Shown piece after piece: positions 52,344-62,440 of a stretch of DNA of 64,000 bases. Position 1 is the stretch's first letter. Each line of letters begins with the position of its first letter. The notes beneath the pieces were generated by a model. It searched no databases. It was given only the letters and a program-made list of their open reading frames with translations, and was not told where the DNA came from. Both the position numbers and the translations under genes were made by a program. This DNA is from Clostridiales bacterium (GTDB lineage Bacteria > Bacillota > Clostridia > Saccharofermentanales > Saccharofermentanaceae). The DNA is taken from contig JAFRQR010000025.1 in assembly GCA_017428545.1 (NCBI GenBank), positions 124,001-188,000 on the forward strand, written 5' to 3'.

Positions 52344-53381
52344 TCACTTGATGGTAACTTCGTAGGTTTCCCCATCCACAGTAACGCTCTTTATTTCCGG
52401 GACGGAGCTGAATAATGTCTCCGGAACATAATTGTACTTTTCCGGTTCTTTTCCCTCTTCAAGCGTATTGATCAGATCGAGTACACGGGGGCCGTGAAGT
52501 GGATTACATTCACCGATGCAGGAGATCTTTCCTTCCTGCAGATATTTCATCGCTTCCTGATTGATACCGTCAAAAGATACGACCATGATCTCGCCGTTTC
52601 TGATATCCGATCCGACCTTCCTGCCGGTCGCCTCAATCGCTTCGATCGCGCCGATGGCTTCGTTATCGTTCTCACAGTAAACGACGTTGATGTTGTCGAA
52701 CTGGTTGAGGAAAGAAGCCATGACTTCTTTACCACGTGTCTCGGTAAATTCACCGTTCTCCTGCGCAAGAAGATCCCATCCGTATTCCTGGACCGCGTTA
52801 TTTAATCCGCGTGTTCTTCCGATCTGCGCGGTCGAACCGAGCGTTCCCTGGATATGGACGATGTGAAGGTCCTCGGGTGCGATATCATTCTGCTTGCTGT
52901 ATTCGTTGATCCAGGCACACATCTTCTTTCCTTCGAGCTCGAAGTCGGATCCGACCCAGCACGAATAAAGAGACTGGTCTTCGACATCGACACGGCGGTC
53001 AACGATGATGACCGGAATTCCCGCGTCCTTAGCTTCTTTCAAAACAAAGTCCCAGCCGGTCTCCGTTTCGGGAGCCAGAACGATGTAATCAACCTCCTGT
53101 TGGATGAACATTCTAAGTGCCGTGACCTGATTGGCCTGCTTCTGCTGCCCGTTTTTATACGTCAAAGAAAAACCGTTTTCTTTCGAAAGCGCCGTCAGGA
53201 TCGAATCGGTATGTGCAGATCTCCAGTCGGATTCGGCTCCGAGCTGAGAGAATCCGACCGTCACCGTTTTAGTGTCGGCAACAGGTTCTGTTTCCGTCTG
53301 CGGAACAGCATTACTCCTGCAGGCAGATGCAAGAACTGCCAGCAGGAGTAATAATACAGTCAGGTGGACCGGTTTTTTCAT
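52344..53381 (-). CDS. YtfQ-like sugar-binding lipoprotein of the furanose transporter
   Basis: A 345-residue periplasmic-type binding protein anchored as a lipoprotein (signal LTVLLLLLAVLASAC). The mature part has VTVGFSQLGAESDWRSAHTD, GQQKQANQVTALRMFIQQ, VIIVDRRVDVEDQSLY and ETRGKEVMASFLNQ, close to E. coli YtfQ, which binds galactofuranose. MKKPVHL at 53381 is the start, with AGGGAG 7 bases before it. Last gene of the transporter operon, 11 bp after a permease. With two permeases and a double ATPase it completes a YtfQRT-YjfF type uptake system; galactofuranose or arabinofuranose is likely. Confidence 0.85.
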   Translation of the reverse strand: MKKPVHLTVLLLLLAVLASACRSNAVPQTETEPVADTKTVTVGFSQLGAESDWRSAHTDSILTALSKENGFSLTYKNGQQKQANQVTALRMFIQQEVDYIVLAPETETGWDFVLKEAKDAGIPVIIVDRRVDVEDQSLYSCWVGSDFELEGKKMCAWINEYSKQNDIAPEDLHIVHIQGTLGSTAQIGRTRGLNNAVQEYGWDLLAQENGEFTETRGKEVMASFLNQFDNINVVYCENDNEAIGAIEAIEATGRKVGSDIRNGEIMVVSFDGINQEAMKYLQEGKISCIGECNPLHGPRVLDLINTLEEGKEPEKYNYVPETLFSSVPEIKSVTVDGETYEVTIK

Positions 53382-53392
53382 TTTAAGCTCCC

Positions 53393-54445
53393 TTACGCTT
53401 TGAGAGACCTCTTCTTTGCCCACATTACGATGCTCTGGATCAAAAGGAACAGGCAGAGCATGGCGCCGATCGTGATACCTGTCCACCAGGCCTGACCAAG
53501 TCCGGCACTGGAGACGATGTTCTGGATCGAGCTTAAGGAAAGAACTCCAAACAGCGTTCCGATAATATTGCCTACGCCACCCGTGAGCATCGTACCACCG
53601 ATAATGGAGGAAGCGATCGCGTTCATTTCCATGCCTGTCGCATGGGAAGGAGCGCCGGAGCCGACATGGAGGAAATATACATAACCTCCGATACCTGCCA
53701 TAAGTCCGCAGATCACGTGTGAGAGGAACTTCGTCCTTTTGACGTTGATGCCGAGCATCAGAGCGCTCTGCGGGTTTCCGCCTACCGCGTAGAAGGATCG
53801 GCCGAGCTTGGTGTAGCGCAGTACTAAGAACAATACTACCACAATCACGAGTGCCACGACCACACCGATCTCGATGTAAGCTGCCTGATAGAGTCCTTTT
53901 TTCGTGTAAGATCCCATTTTCGGAATGGTGATTCTTGTATCTTTTAATTTTCTAAAAGCACTGTTCTCGACGTTAAACGGATCTGTATTTACGATCGTCG
54001 TCATACCTCGGGCGAAGAACATGCCGGCAAGCGTTACGATAAACGGCTGGATCTCACAGTAAGAGACGAGATAACCCTGAACGATACCGAACAGAAGTCC
54101 GATGGCAAGTGCGATCAGAAGCGATACCCAGAGGTTTCCGCCGCCCGGGGTCTTATCGAGATAGACCGCGCATGACATACTTACCAGTGCAACAACGCCG
54201 CCGATGGAGATATCGATACCGCCGGAGATCATGACGATACTCATACCGCATGCCGTAATGATCAATGGTGCTTCATTGTTTAAGATGTTGAAGAACATCT
54301 GTGGTTTTTTAAATCCGCCGCCCAGGAAGACGACCGCGCTGATATACATCAAAAGGAAGATCACGATCGTGATGCAAAGGAGAAGGTTCGTATCACTTAT
54401 GCGATTAAAAATGCTGCCCTTGACCTTGAGCTTCTTTTTATCCAT
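53393..54445 (-). CDS. ABC sugar permease (YjfF-like)
   Basis: A 350-residue permease of the RbsC/AraH class, with eight to ten helices. Conserved phrases are CGMSIVMISGGIDISIGGVV, FIVTLAGMFFARGMT, RSFYAVGGNPQSALMLGINV and AIASSIIGGTMLTGGVG. It pairs with the permease at 54445, whose stop shares one base with its start. Two different permeases are typical of the YtfT/YjfF transporter. Confidence 0.88.
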   Translation of the reverse strand: MDKKKLKVKGSIFNRISDTNLLLCITIVIFLLMYISAVVFLGGGFKKPQMFFNILNNEAPLIITACGMSIVMISGGIDISIGGVVALVSMSCAVYLDKTPGGGNLWVSLLIALAIGLLFGIVQGYLVSYCEIQPFIVTLAGMFFARGMTTIVNTDPFNVENSAFRKLKDTRITIPKMGSYTKKGLYQAAYIEIGVVVALVIVVVLFLVLRYTKLGRSFYAVGGNPQSALMLGINVKRTKFLSHVICGLMAGIGGYVYFLHVGSGAPSHATGMEMNAIASSIIGGTMLTGGVGNIIGTLFGVLSLSSIQNIVSSAGLGQAWWTGITIGAMLCLFLLIQSIVMWAKKRSLKA

Positions 54446-55581
54446 TATGCTTCCCCCTCACTTGCTTTACCGGCAGCTCCCTTAGAAGACTTGCCGATGG
54501 ATTCTTTTAATTTCTTAAATCCCTTGCCGATCGTTTCACGGACCTTCGGTGCCGAGAAGAATACCAGAAGGATAACGACGGTCGCCTTGTAAGCAGGAAG
54601 TGCCGAAGAGGCGATGTTGAACTTATAAAGTGTTGTCGTCAGGAACTGGAATACATAAGCTCCGAGGATCGATGCCCACATATTGAACTTACCGCCGGAA
54701 AGAGCGTTTCCGCCGAGAGCGACCGCGAGGATCGCGTCCATCTCGATATCTTTCGCGATAACGCTGTAGTTGATCGTCGAAATACGGGATACCTTGATGA
54801 GTGCTGCAACTGCGACGCAAAGACCGAGGATAACGAAAGCGATGAACTTGATAAGTATCGGATTGATACCGTTAAGTTTTGCCGACTTTTCGTTGATACC
54901 TACCGACTGGGTATAAAGCCCGAGGTTTGTAAACTTCAGGATCAGCGCCATGATCAGGACACAGGCGATCATGATGAAGATCGGTGTCGGAACCGGAATG
55001 CCCGGGATGATGCCGCCGAAATAAGCGAACTTCGGATCCGGAACGACCGGAAGCTTGTTTAAGTTGATCCACGCGGCGATCGAACGTCCCGCGGTAAACA
55101 GTATCAGCGTCGCGATCATCGGCTGGATCTTAAAGAACGATACCAATGCTCCGTTAAAAGCACCGCATGCCATACCGACGAGACAAGCGACTAAAAATGC
55201 CACGATGATCGGTGCCTGGATCGTATCGGGAGAAGGGTTAGTACCGCAGAGGACGCGCAGCATAGCCGAACCCGCGATAGCGATCGTTGCACCGACTGAG
55301 ATATCCTGGCCGCCTGCAGCCGCTGTAACCAGTGTCATACCGATTGCGAGGATAGCGGTCTCGGCACCATAGTCCAGGATGGTAATCAATGGACCGGAGA
55401 GGATAGGGTTTCCGGCATTGTTCTTTCCGAGTGTGATTTTGAAAAAGTTAGGATCAAAAGCCAGGTTGACGATTGCCAGGATCAAGAGGGCCATGATCGG
55501 GATAAACATCTGATGTGACACGACCTTCTTCACTACCGTGAGAAACTTATTGGCCGGTGCCTTAGTATCGTTATTACTCAT
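54445..55581 (-). CDS. ABC sugar permease (YtfT-like)
   Basis: A 378-residue permease of the same class. Phrases are AIGMTLVTAAAGGQDISVGAT, CGAFNGALVSFFKIQPMIAT and MDAILAVALGGNALSGGKF. MSNNDTKA at 55581 is the start, after GGAGGAG; it overlaps the ATPase stop by 8 bases. It forms the membrane channel with the YjfF-like partner. Confidence 0.88.
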   Translation of the reverse strand: MSNNDTKAPANKFLTVVKKVVSHQMFIPIMALLILAIVNLAFDPNFFKITLGKNNAGNPILSGPLITILDYGAETAILAIGMTLVTAAAGGQDISVGATIAIAGSAMLRVLCGTNPSPDTIQAPIIVAFLVACLVGMACGAFNGALVSFFKIQPMIATLILFTAGRSIAAWINLNKLPVVPDPKFAYFGGIIPGIPVPTPIFIMIACVLIMALILKFTNLGLYTQSVGINEKSAKLNGINPILIKFIAFVILGLCVAVAALIKVSRISTINYSVIAKDIEMDAILAVALGGNALSGGKFNMWASILGAYVFQFLTTTLYKFNIASSALPAYKATVVILLVFFSAPKVRETIGKGFKKLKESIGKSSKGAAGKASEGEA

Positions 55582-57088
55582 CCGACTCTCCTCCTGCAAT
55601 AGTACTCATGATCATCGACTGCGTCAGATCTTCTCCGCTCAGTTCGCCGACGACTTTTCTGTCTCTCATGACGATCAGTCTGGAACATGTACGGAGCATC
55701 TCGTCTGTCTCCGAAGAAATAAAGGTAATGCTCATGCCGCCCGAAGCAAGCTCTAAGACCAGTTTTTGTATATCGACCTTCGTACCGACGTCGATACCTC
55801 GGGTCGGTTCATCCAGGATCAGATATTCCGGATGCATCAGGAGCCATCTTGCAAGGATGACCTTCTGCTGGTTTCCGCCGGAAAGGGATTTGATCGGAGT
55901 ATCGGCCGATGCCGTTTTGATGTTCAGTTTTTTGATGTATTCATCGGCAAAAGCATAGGCCTGTGCTTTTGTGAAAGGCTTAAAGAATCCTTTCATGACC
56001 TGAAGCGCAAGGATGATATTCTCACGTACCGAAAGGTCTCCGATGATACCGTCGACTTTACGGTCTTCCGGAAGATACGCGATACCGTTTTTCATCGCGT
56101 CTTTCGGTTTATGGATCTTCACTGCCTTACCTTTTACTTTTACCTTACCGCCGATGACCCGGTCCGCTCCGAAGATCGCGCGTACGCACTCACTTCGGCC
56201 GGATCCGAGCAGGCCGGTGAACCCGTTGACTTCGCCCTTATTGATGTAGAAATTGAAAGGCTTGATGCCGGCATTACTCTGGAGTTTCACTGCCTCGAAT
56301 ATCTTCATGTCTGCGTCCGGGGAATGGTACGCTTCATGTTCTCCCTTGATATCCGAAAGATCATCCATTTCTTTACCAAGCATTTTTGCGACGAGTTGCA
56401 CTCTCGGGAGATCCCTGATCTCATATTCACCTACCAGTTGGCCGTCCCGCAAAACCGTGATCTTATCGCAGACTTCATAGACCTGATCCAGAAAGTGGGT
56501 CACGAAAATGATACCGACACCCATTGCTTTCAGATCTCTCATTAATCCGAAAAGCTTTTCTACCTCTTGCTCATCCAACGAGGATGTCGGTTCGTCCAGA
56601 ATAAGGACCTTGCATTCCATATCTATCGCACGTGCGATCGCAACCATCTGCTGAACGGCGATAGAACAGTTTGCCAGCTGCTGTGTAGCCTTGGCGGGAA
56701 TATCGAGTCTCTCCAAGAGAGCCTTAGCCCGATCATTCATTTCTCTCCAATTGGTGATTTTTCCGTTTCCGCGGCCGATGAACATGTTCTCGGCAACAGA
56801 AAGATTCGGACACAAAGTGATCTCCTGATATACGGTACTGATACCGGCATTCTGTGCATCCTGCGGGGAATGGATCTTTACTTCCTCGCCATCCAGACGG
56901 ATGGTTCCCGCATCTTTACTGTATACACCGGTTAAGACCTTGATCAAGGTTGATTTTCCTGCTCCGTTTTCACCCATCAGTGCATGGATCTCACCTTTAT
57001 TTAAGGTAAAGTCCACATGCTGCAGTGCGCGAACGCCTGGAAATGTTTTATCGATGCCTCTCATTTCGAGCAATCTATACTCATCCAC
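55574..57088 (-). CDS. ABC sugar transporter double ATP-binding protein (YtfR/RbsA-like)
   Basis: A 504-residue protein with two ATPase halves. The first has ALMGENGAGKSTLIKVLTG and VLILDEPTSSLDEQE; the second has a degenerate Walker A GLLGSGRSE and SLSGGNQQKVILARWL with LILDEPTRGID. This is the standard RbsA/MglA layout. A hairpin terminator with T run lies 23 bp upstream, between it and the first binding-protein gene, so expression may be lowered relative to that gene. Confidence 0.92.
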   Translation of the reverse strand: MDEYRLLEMRGIDKTFPGVRALQHVDFTLNKGEIHALMGENGAGKSTLIKVLTGVYSKDAGTIRLDGEEVKIHSPQDAQNAGISTVYQEITLCPNLSVAENMFIGRGNGKITNWREMNDRAKALLERLDIPAKATQQLANCSIAVQQMVAIARAIDMECKVLILDEPTSSLDEQEVEKLFGLMRDLKAMGVGIIFVTHFLDQVYEVCDKITVLRDGQLVGEYEIRDLPRVQLVAKMLGKEMDDLSDIKGEHEAYHSPDADMKIFEAVKLQSNAGIKPFNFYINKGEVNGFTGLLGSGRSECVRAIFGADRVIGGKVKVKGKAVKIHKPKDAMKNGIAYLPEDRKVDGIIGDLSVRENIILALQVMKGFFKPFTKAQAYAFADEYIKKLNIKTASADTPIKSLSGGNQQKVILARWLLMHPEYLILDEPTRGIDVGTKVDIQKLVLELASGGMSITFISSETDEMLRTCSRLIVMRDRKVVGELSGEDLTQSMIMSTIAGGESDE

Positions 57089-57110
57089 GGGTCATACCTC
57101 TTCTCTTTTT

Positions 57111-57151
57111 TAAAAATACGGTGCGGTTTTCCTCTACGTCCAACCGCACCG
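57111..57151 (-). terminator. Intra-operon terminator/attenuator
   Basis: CGGTGCGGTT (57119-57128) and AACCGCACCG (57142-57151) form a perfect 10-bp stem with 13-base loop and a T run leftwards. It lies between the binding-protein and ATPase genes, where partial termination keeps binding-protein mRNA in excess. Confidence 0.8.
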
Positions 57152-57175
57152 CATTTCCGGGTAAATGGTTATGTA

Positions 57176-58216
57176 TCAGATACCGTAGTTATCTACGTCT
57201 GCCTGTGTAATTGTTGCAGCGTCGAATCCCTTTTCGTCCATGATGATGGTCTTTTCAGGAGTCTTACCTGCTTCGAGATCCTTGATGATTGCATCAATGT
57301 AGCTTGCCTGGAACGGATTGCACTGTCCGTCATAGTTCCAGTTCTGCTTGAGGAGTTCTTCAAGAGCCCACTTGTTGCAGTCAAAGCCCATTACGATAAC
57401 ATCTTTGCCTACGCCGTGAGAGATACCTGCTGCGTCGAGAGCTGCTACAGCGCCCTTAGCCATGTCGTCATTCTCAGCATAGATTACGTTGAAAGATGTG
57501 CCGGAGTCGATAACGGACTGTACGATCTGCTGTGCTTTTTCAGCGTTCCACTCAGCTGTCTGCTGCTTAACGATATTCCAGTTAGCTTCTGCTTCTACCT
57601 TCTTATCGAGAGCACCGGATCTACCCTGCTGAGCAGCGGAACCCATTACACCCTGAATGTGAATTACGTTGTACTCGGAAAGTCCCTGACCTGCGAGCCA
57701 GTTAACTGCTGTTTCACCTTCCTTATCCATGTCGGATACGATGGAAGCTTCATAAAGACTCGGATCTGCGTCGATCGTTCTGTCGAAAAGGATAACCTTT
57801 ACGCCTGCGTTCTTCGCATCCTGGAGAACTGTGTCCCAGCCTGCTGTGTCAGCAGCGGAAAGAAGGAGATAGTCAACTTCGTCCTGGATAAAGCCCTGAG
57901 CATACTTGATCTGCTCATCGTTCTTAAGGCTGTATGCGAAAGAAGCATCGTAACCATTCTCTTTGCAGAACATTTTCTGAAGGTCAGCATCGTTAGCTGT
58001 ACGATAACCGGACTCGTTCGGGTCATTGTTGATGATACCGACTTTAATAAGATCGGAAGATCCGCCGCCCTCATCGCCGCCGGCCTTTTCAGTGTCTTTT
58101 CCTGCAGCTTCTGTTTCGTTGTTGGCAGCTGTTGTGTCTTTCTTGTCGGAATTGGAGCAAGCCATCAGACCAAAAGCAACACAAGCTGTCATAATAAGTG
58201 CTACAACTTTTTTCAT
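57176..58216 (-). CDS. Sugar-binding lipoprotein (periplasmic-binding-protein type 1)
   Basis: A 346-residue lipoprotein (signal ALIMTACVAFGLMACSN). A Gly/Glu/Lys/Asp-rich linker precedes the core, with LIKVGIINNDPNESGYRT, QGFIQDEVDYLLLSAADTAG, GVKVILFDRTIDADPSLYEA and VIYAENDDMAKGAVAA. It is related to the protein at 52344, so one transporter has two binding proteins. First gene of the operon, close to the YesM/YesN genes that probably control it. RBS GGGAGGA. Confidence 0.88.
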   Translation of the reverse strand: MKKVVALIMTACVAFGLMACSNSDKKDTTAANNETEAAGKDTEKAGGDEGGGSSDLIKVGIINNDPNESGYRTANDADLQKMFCKENGYDASFAYSLKNDEQIKYAQGFIQDEVDYLLLSAADTAGWDTVLQDAKNAGVKVILFDRTIDADPSLYEASIVSDMDKEGETAVNWLAGQGLSEYNVIHIQGVMGSAAQQGRSGALDKKVEAEANWNIVKQQTAEWNAEKAQQIVQSVIDSGTSFNVIYAENDDMAKGAVAALDAAGISHGVGKDVIVMGFDCNKWALEELLKQNWNYDGQCNPFQASYIDAIIKDLEAGKTPEKTIIMDEKGFDAATITQADVDNYGI

Positions 58217-58458
58217 TTTTCATCCTCCCTGGTATTAACCAAATTCGGGGTCTCCCCCCGTCATCTGAGTTCATTTTAGGATTCACACGAAAAAAGACCA
58301 TGCAGAAAAAACGGAAACGAAGTTCGTTTTTTTCTCCCTTCATTTCCGTGTTTGAATTTTTTACGATTTCGGTTTGGTTTTTTCTTCTTCGCCGTTTTCC
58401 TGATAAAGAAAAAATGACTATTTCTGTTGAAAAAGCACTGTTTCCCCGAAAAAAGCAC

Positions 58459-59757
58459 TCATTCTTTAGGCAGTCTGATGATCACTCTCGTTCCTTTATC
58501 CGGGATACTCTCAATATGCACGCCATATCCCTCGCCATATGTCAGGCGTATACGCTCATTGACGTTATACATGCCATAGACGGCGCTCTGCTCCGTCGTT
58601 CTCTCTCTAAGTGCTTTTCGGACTTCACGAAGACGGTCCTCGGTCATACCTTTACCGGTATCTTCCACAACGATCGCAAACCAATCCTTCTTTTCTTCGC
58701 CTGTGACTGTGATCTTGCCGCCGCCGCGCTTATTCTTGATACCGTGGTATAGTGCATTTTCAACGATCGGCTGGACAGACAGCTTCGGGATCATATAATC
58801 GTAGAACTCCTCCGGAACAGAGATCTCATACTCCATGATGTCCTGATAGCGGATATGCTGGATCTCCAGATAAGACCTTACATGCGCAAGTTCCTCGCGG
58901 ATCGTGACGTTCTCTTTTCCCTTATTCAGGGAAAGACGGAAAAAGTCCGAAAGATTTCCGACCATGCTGACGACCTGCTTCTGGTTTCCCGCTTCGGCCG
59001 ACCACACGATCGCGTCCAGTGTGTTATAGAGAAAGTGCGGATTGATCTGCGACTGCAAAAGATCGAACTCGGATTTACGGAGCATCTTCTGCTCTTCCAT
59101 GACCTGCTCCTCGATCGGACGCGTGATCCATTTCGGACCGACGTAGGAAACGATGATCATGGAAACAAGACCGAATGCCAGAAGGCCCGCCGAAATCTCG
59201 ACGATGTTCATGAAGAAAGCATTGTTTTCCGACTGTGCCGTCTGGATCTGCCGGTTCTCATAATAGATATACTCGTTAATGGAATCCTGGATAAGAAGGG
59301 TAACGATCTGCACGTCGTTTTCCCAGATGAGCTGGTTTTCTTCGTAATTATTCTCGTATTCGAGATTCTTCGTGATCTCCTGCAGATACGTCTCCAGGTT
59401 ATTTAGGTACTTCTCTATATATTGAAGACGCGTTCTGTTATCATCGGTATTCGTATAGCCCTTAAGATCCTCGACGACCTGACGCGCTTTGGCAAGTTCT
59501 TCATCAAGGCCCGAATCCTCATAGGAAACATTACCGACGATAACAAGGTAGGTCTGGTAGTCGATATTCTCTTTAAACTCCAGGCTGAACTCCGATGCGG
59601 CAACGACCGAGCTGATCATCTTATTGTTTCTCTGATTGGTCACCCACAGGTTATAAAAGGCATATGCAATAAATACCAGGCTCGGCAGCAAAAGCACGAT
59701 ATAAGAGATACGTATCTGGGTCGCCAGATGCGATTTTCTTTTCTTCGCCTTGACCAT
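58459..59757 (-). CDS. Sensor histidine kinase (YesM/LytS type)
   Basis: A 432-residue membrane kinase. Two helices (18-40 and about 182-205) flank an outside domain of about 140 residues. The phosphoacceptor motif is LLQSQINPHFLYNTLDAI, and the ATP site has QPIVENALYHGI and VEDTGKGMTEDRL. It lies after the YesN-like regulator (start overlaps stop, TAATG) and before the binding-protein gene. In Firmicutes such pairs sense and induce sugar transporters. Two AAAAGCAC octamers lie just behind it. Confidence 0.9.
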   Translation of the reverse strand: MVKAKKRKSHLATQIRISYIVLLLPSLVFIAYAFYNLWVTNQRNNKMISSVVAASEFSLEFKENIDYQTYLVIVGNVSYEDSGLDEELAKARQVVEDLKGYTNTDDNRTRLQYIEKYLNNLETYLQEITKNLEYENNYEENQLIWENDVQIVTLLIQDSINEYIYYENRQIQTAQSENNAFFMNIVEISAGLLAFGLVSMIIVSYVGPKWITRPIEEQVMEEQKMLRKSEFDLLQSQINPHFLYNTLDAIVWSAEAGNQKQVVSMVGNLSDFFRLSLNKGKENVTIREELAHVRSYLEIQHIRYQDIMEYEISVPEEFYDYMIPKLSVQPIVENALYHGIKNKRGGGKITVTGEEKKDWFAIVVEDTGKGMTEDRLREVRKALRERTTEQSAVYGMYNVNERIRLTYGEGYGVHIESIPDKGTRVIIRLPKE

Positions 59758-61382
59758 TATTCTTCTGCCTCTCCGTGGCCTTTACTTCGGAACTGTGTCG
59801 GCGTCACGCCCTGTGTTTTCTTAAACAGATAAGAAAAATAATGCGGATCCTTATAGCCGACCATGATACCGATCTCGTTGCTCTTTTTGGATGTTCTTCT
59901 TAACAGTTCTTTTGCCATATCCATACGGTAATCCGTCAGGTACTTAATAAACGGCTGGCCGGTCTCCTGCTTAAAGATCGAGCTTAAGTGGTTCGGCGAG
60001 AAATTGACCTGCGCCGCAAGAGTATTGAGCGACAGCTCCTCATCCGAATAGTGCTCGGAAATATAAGCGATGGCATCCTTCATGACATCGTGGTAACGCG
60101 AAAGCGAGTGATCCTCACGAAGATCGAGTGCAATATGGATGATCTCCGAAAGATAGTCATGTGTATTTTCTTCTCCGGAAAGGATCTCGCCCGCCGGGAA
60201 TCTTACCTTTGCCTCAAGCTCGTCCTTGGAAAGCCCGAGTTCATTGACAGAAAAATCCGCCACACAGAAATATACGTCCATCGCGATATACTGGCGGAGC
60301 ATCGAAGATCTCAGCACCTGGTCGCCGATGTTATTTAAATACTCCTGCAGGAAGAACGGAATCTCGGCAGCATCGCCGGCACGAAGGAATCGCTTCATGA
60401 TGCGGCGGTCCATATGCTGCGGATTGATCTCACTTAAGATCTCCACGTTATTTTCCGGACGAAGATCTTCTTTGGATCCGACGAGGAATCCGTTGTCCGA
60501 CGTCAGGTACATATGCGCAAATGCACGGCTCGCCCAGTCAAACGACGTATGGATCTCGGTGACTCTTCCGACCGTCTGTCCGATAGCACCGAAATAACGG
60601 ATATGCTTATACCCCGAGAAAAGCTCCTTCATGCTTTCGATCGCGCGGTCGATCTTCTTTTGGATATCATTATCGTCGTCGCCTTTAAACAGCAGCGCCG
60701 TACCTTCTACGGTAAAATCGAAAAACAGAGCTCCGTTTTCATCGGCGATCCTTCTTACGCCGTCCTCGACACGCAGCACGCTGTTGGAATATTCACCGAT
60801 ATCGTGCTTGTCGGACCAGATCTTCAGGAGCACCACGTTATAGCGAAGTGCCGTAATATCGATCGAAAGCTTTTTCGACTCCGCGAAAAGCTCCGTGGTG
60901 TTTTTTCCGCCTTTGATCAGGGTATTAAAGAAGTCGCGCTTATCAAGCTCCGTTCTCTCACGCATTTCCTCTTCGTAACGCTTCGCCGCTTCCCTCTCCG
61001 CTTTCTTCTCACGGATCTTTTCAGAAAGCGCATCGACCTCTTTCATGATCGACTCGCCGTTAACCGGTTTTAAAAGATAGCAGGAAACGCCGATCTTAAT
61101 GGCCTCTCTTGCAAACTGGAAATCTTCATAGCCCGTCAGGATGATGATCTCGATCCACGGGAATTCGGATTTGATCATGCGGCTCAAAGTGATACCGTCC
61201 ATAAACGGCATCTTGATGTCCGTGATCACGATATCCGGCTTTAATTTCTGGATCATGGAATAGGCAACTTCACCGTCGCCCGCTTCGCCGCAGAAATCGT
61301 AACCGTGCCCGCTCCAGTCGATGTTATTCTTAATACCCTCTCGGACGACAAACTCATCCTCGACAAGAAAAACCTTCAGCAT
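59757..61382 (-). CDS. AraC-type response regulator (YesN type)
   Basis: A 541-residue regulator. The receiver (1-120) has DDE-like EDE, phospho-acceptor Asp in KPDIVITDIKMPFMDGITL and LLKPVNGE. A central region of 300 residues is followed by an AraC helix-turn-helix pair: LSLNTLAAQVNFSPNHLSSI, and SNEIGIMVGYKDPHYFSYLF with the AraC signature. It should activate the furanose transporter operon next to it. First gene of this block; the gap before it (61383-61480) shows nothing. Confidence 0.92.
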   Translation of the reverse strand: MLKVFLVEDEFVVREGIKNNIDWSGHGYDFCGEAGDGEVAYSMIQKLKPDIVITDIKMPFMDGITLSRMIKSEFPWIEIIILTGYEDFQFAREAIKIGVSCYLLKPVNGESIMKEVDALSEKIREKKAEREAAKRYEEEMRERTELDKRDFFNTLIKGGKNTTELFAESKKLSIDITALRYNVVLLKIWSDKHDIGEYSNSVLRVEDGVRRIADENGALFFDFTVEGTALLFKGDDDNDIQKKIDRAIESMKELFSGYKHIRYFGAIGQTVGRVTEIHTSFDWASRAFAHMYLTSDNGFLVGSKEDLRPENNVEILSEINPQHMDRRIMKRFLRAGDAAEIPFFLQEYLNNIGDQVLRSSMLRQYIAMDVYFCVADFSVNELGLSKDELEAKVRFPAGEILSGEENTHDYLSEIIHIALDLREDHSLSRYHDVMKDAIAYISEHYSDEELSLNTLAAQVNFSPNHLSSIFKQETGQPFIKYLTDYRMDMAKELLRRTSKKSNEIGIMVGYKDPHYFSYLFKKTQGVTPTQFRSKGHGEAEE

Positions 61383-61480
61383 AGTATCCCCTTTTGACAG
61401 GATGCATTCGTCATCGCACCCGTCTTTCTGAATATTATACTAAACATCGGAAGATTTCTATACACCGAAATGATATGCCC

Positions 61481-62440
61481 TCAAATCAGCTGGATCCGAA
61501 CATTGTGATCCGTATAGTAGATAACTCCACCCTGAATAGGAAGCATAGATTCCCCGTCCTTAGGCTTGATTATTCGTCTGTCTTTATGAAAGATTTCACT
61601 TTCATAGTCACGTCGAATTCCTTCGTAATACCATTTTCCTTTCTCTTGATATATCACAGAACCCTTTAATGCTTTTCCTGAGCAGACAGAATTAAAATCA
61701 ATGTTCGATAAATCTGTTCTCGTATCCACCATAAGTGGAGCAATCCCGCTTAAATAGTAGATTTGATCTGTTCCAATCCCCAAGAAACCTTCTCTCCCGT
61801 CGAATCTGGCTAGTTTTAACTCTTTGATATCACAAGCGATTCCCAGATCTATATCCGGTTCATAGTTATAAGGCAACCCTTGCCAAATCATCGATACTTC
61901 GCCGAACTCTGTAATATATACAAAGAAATCATCCAAACAGACCGCTGTTTTCGCATGTTCTTCTATCGGAATACATTTATCTGAAGAGGATTGACCACTA
62001 AAATAGTACAATTCACCATTCTCCAAAAGCACAACATGTCCGAGATAATCCTGTTTCTGTCTCACGATTTCAGACACTTTTATTTCTGCAGAAAAACTTC
62101 GCTGGGTTTTTAAAACCATATTGTGGTTTTCCAGATAATACAATTCGATCGTATCATCGTCAAACTGAAGAAGAATGCTTTTTGAATAGATGTCCAGATT
62201 TGTGATATTCTTATCAAATTGTTTACGACACAGTTCTTGTCCTTTGTAATTGCACAAAACAAGTTCTTCAGTATCAAGCACGATTCCAATTAAGTCGCGG
62301 TCCGTGCTACTTACCTGCGTTATTGTATGCTCCTTATCAGAAAACACGTTATACTTTGCACGCAAATAAACACACCCAGTACAGTTAAGAAGAGTACAAA
62401 GCATGAGTAATGCTCCAAGAAATATTCGGAACTTTTTCAT
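61481..62440 (-). CDS. Lipoprotein-like protein, unknown
   Basis: A 319-residue protein with a lipoprotein signal (MKKFRIFLGALLMLCTLLNC, then TGC). The mature part has repeated hydrophobic strands and Asp/Tyr-rich turns, for example NGELYYFSGQ and TDQIYYLSGI, which suggests a beta-propeller-like fold. MKKFRIFLG at 62440 is the start, after GGGAGGA, overlapping the end of the next gene by 56 bases. AT-richer than the left of the window. Function unknown; perhaps works with the adjacent surface protein. Confidence 0.65.
   Translation of the reverse strand: MKKFRIFLGALLMLCTLLNCTGCVYLRAKYNVFSDKEHTITQVSSTDRDLIGIVLDTEELVLCNYKGQELCRKQFDKNITNLDIYSKSILLQFDDDTIELYYLENHNMVLKTQRSFSAEIKVSEIVRQKQDYLGHVVLLENGELYYFSGQSSSDKCIPIEEHAKTAVCLDDFFVYITEFGEVSMIWQGLPYNYEPDIDLGIACDIKELKLARFDGREGFLGIGTDQIYYLSGIAPLMVDTRTDLSNIDFNSVCSGKALKGSVIYQEKGKWYYEGIRRDYESEIFHKDRRIIKPKDGESMLPIQGGVIYYTDHNVRIQLI

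Noticed and set aside
58311..58335. Terminator after the YesM-type kinase
   Set aside because: AACGAA/TTCGTT is too short with too small a loop to be certain, so it is not listed as a feature.
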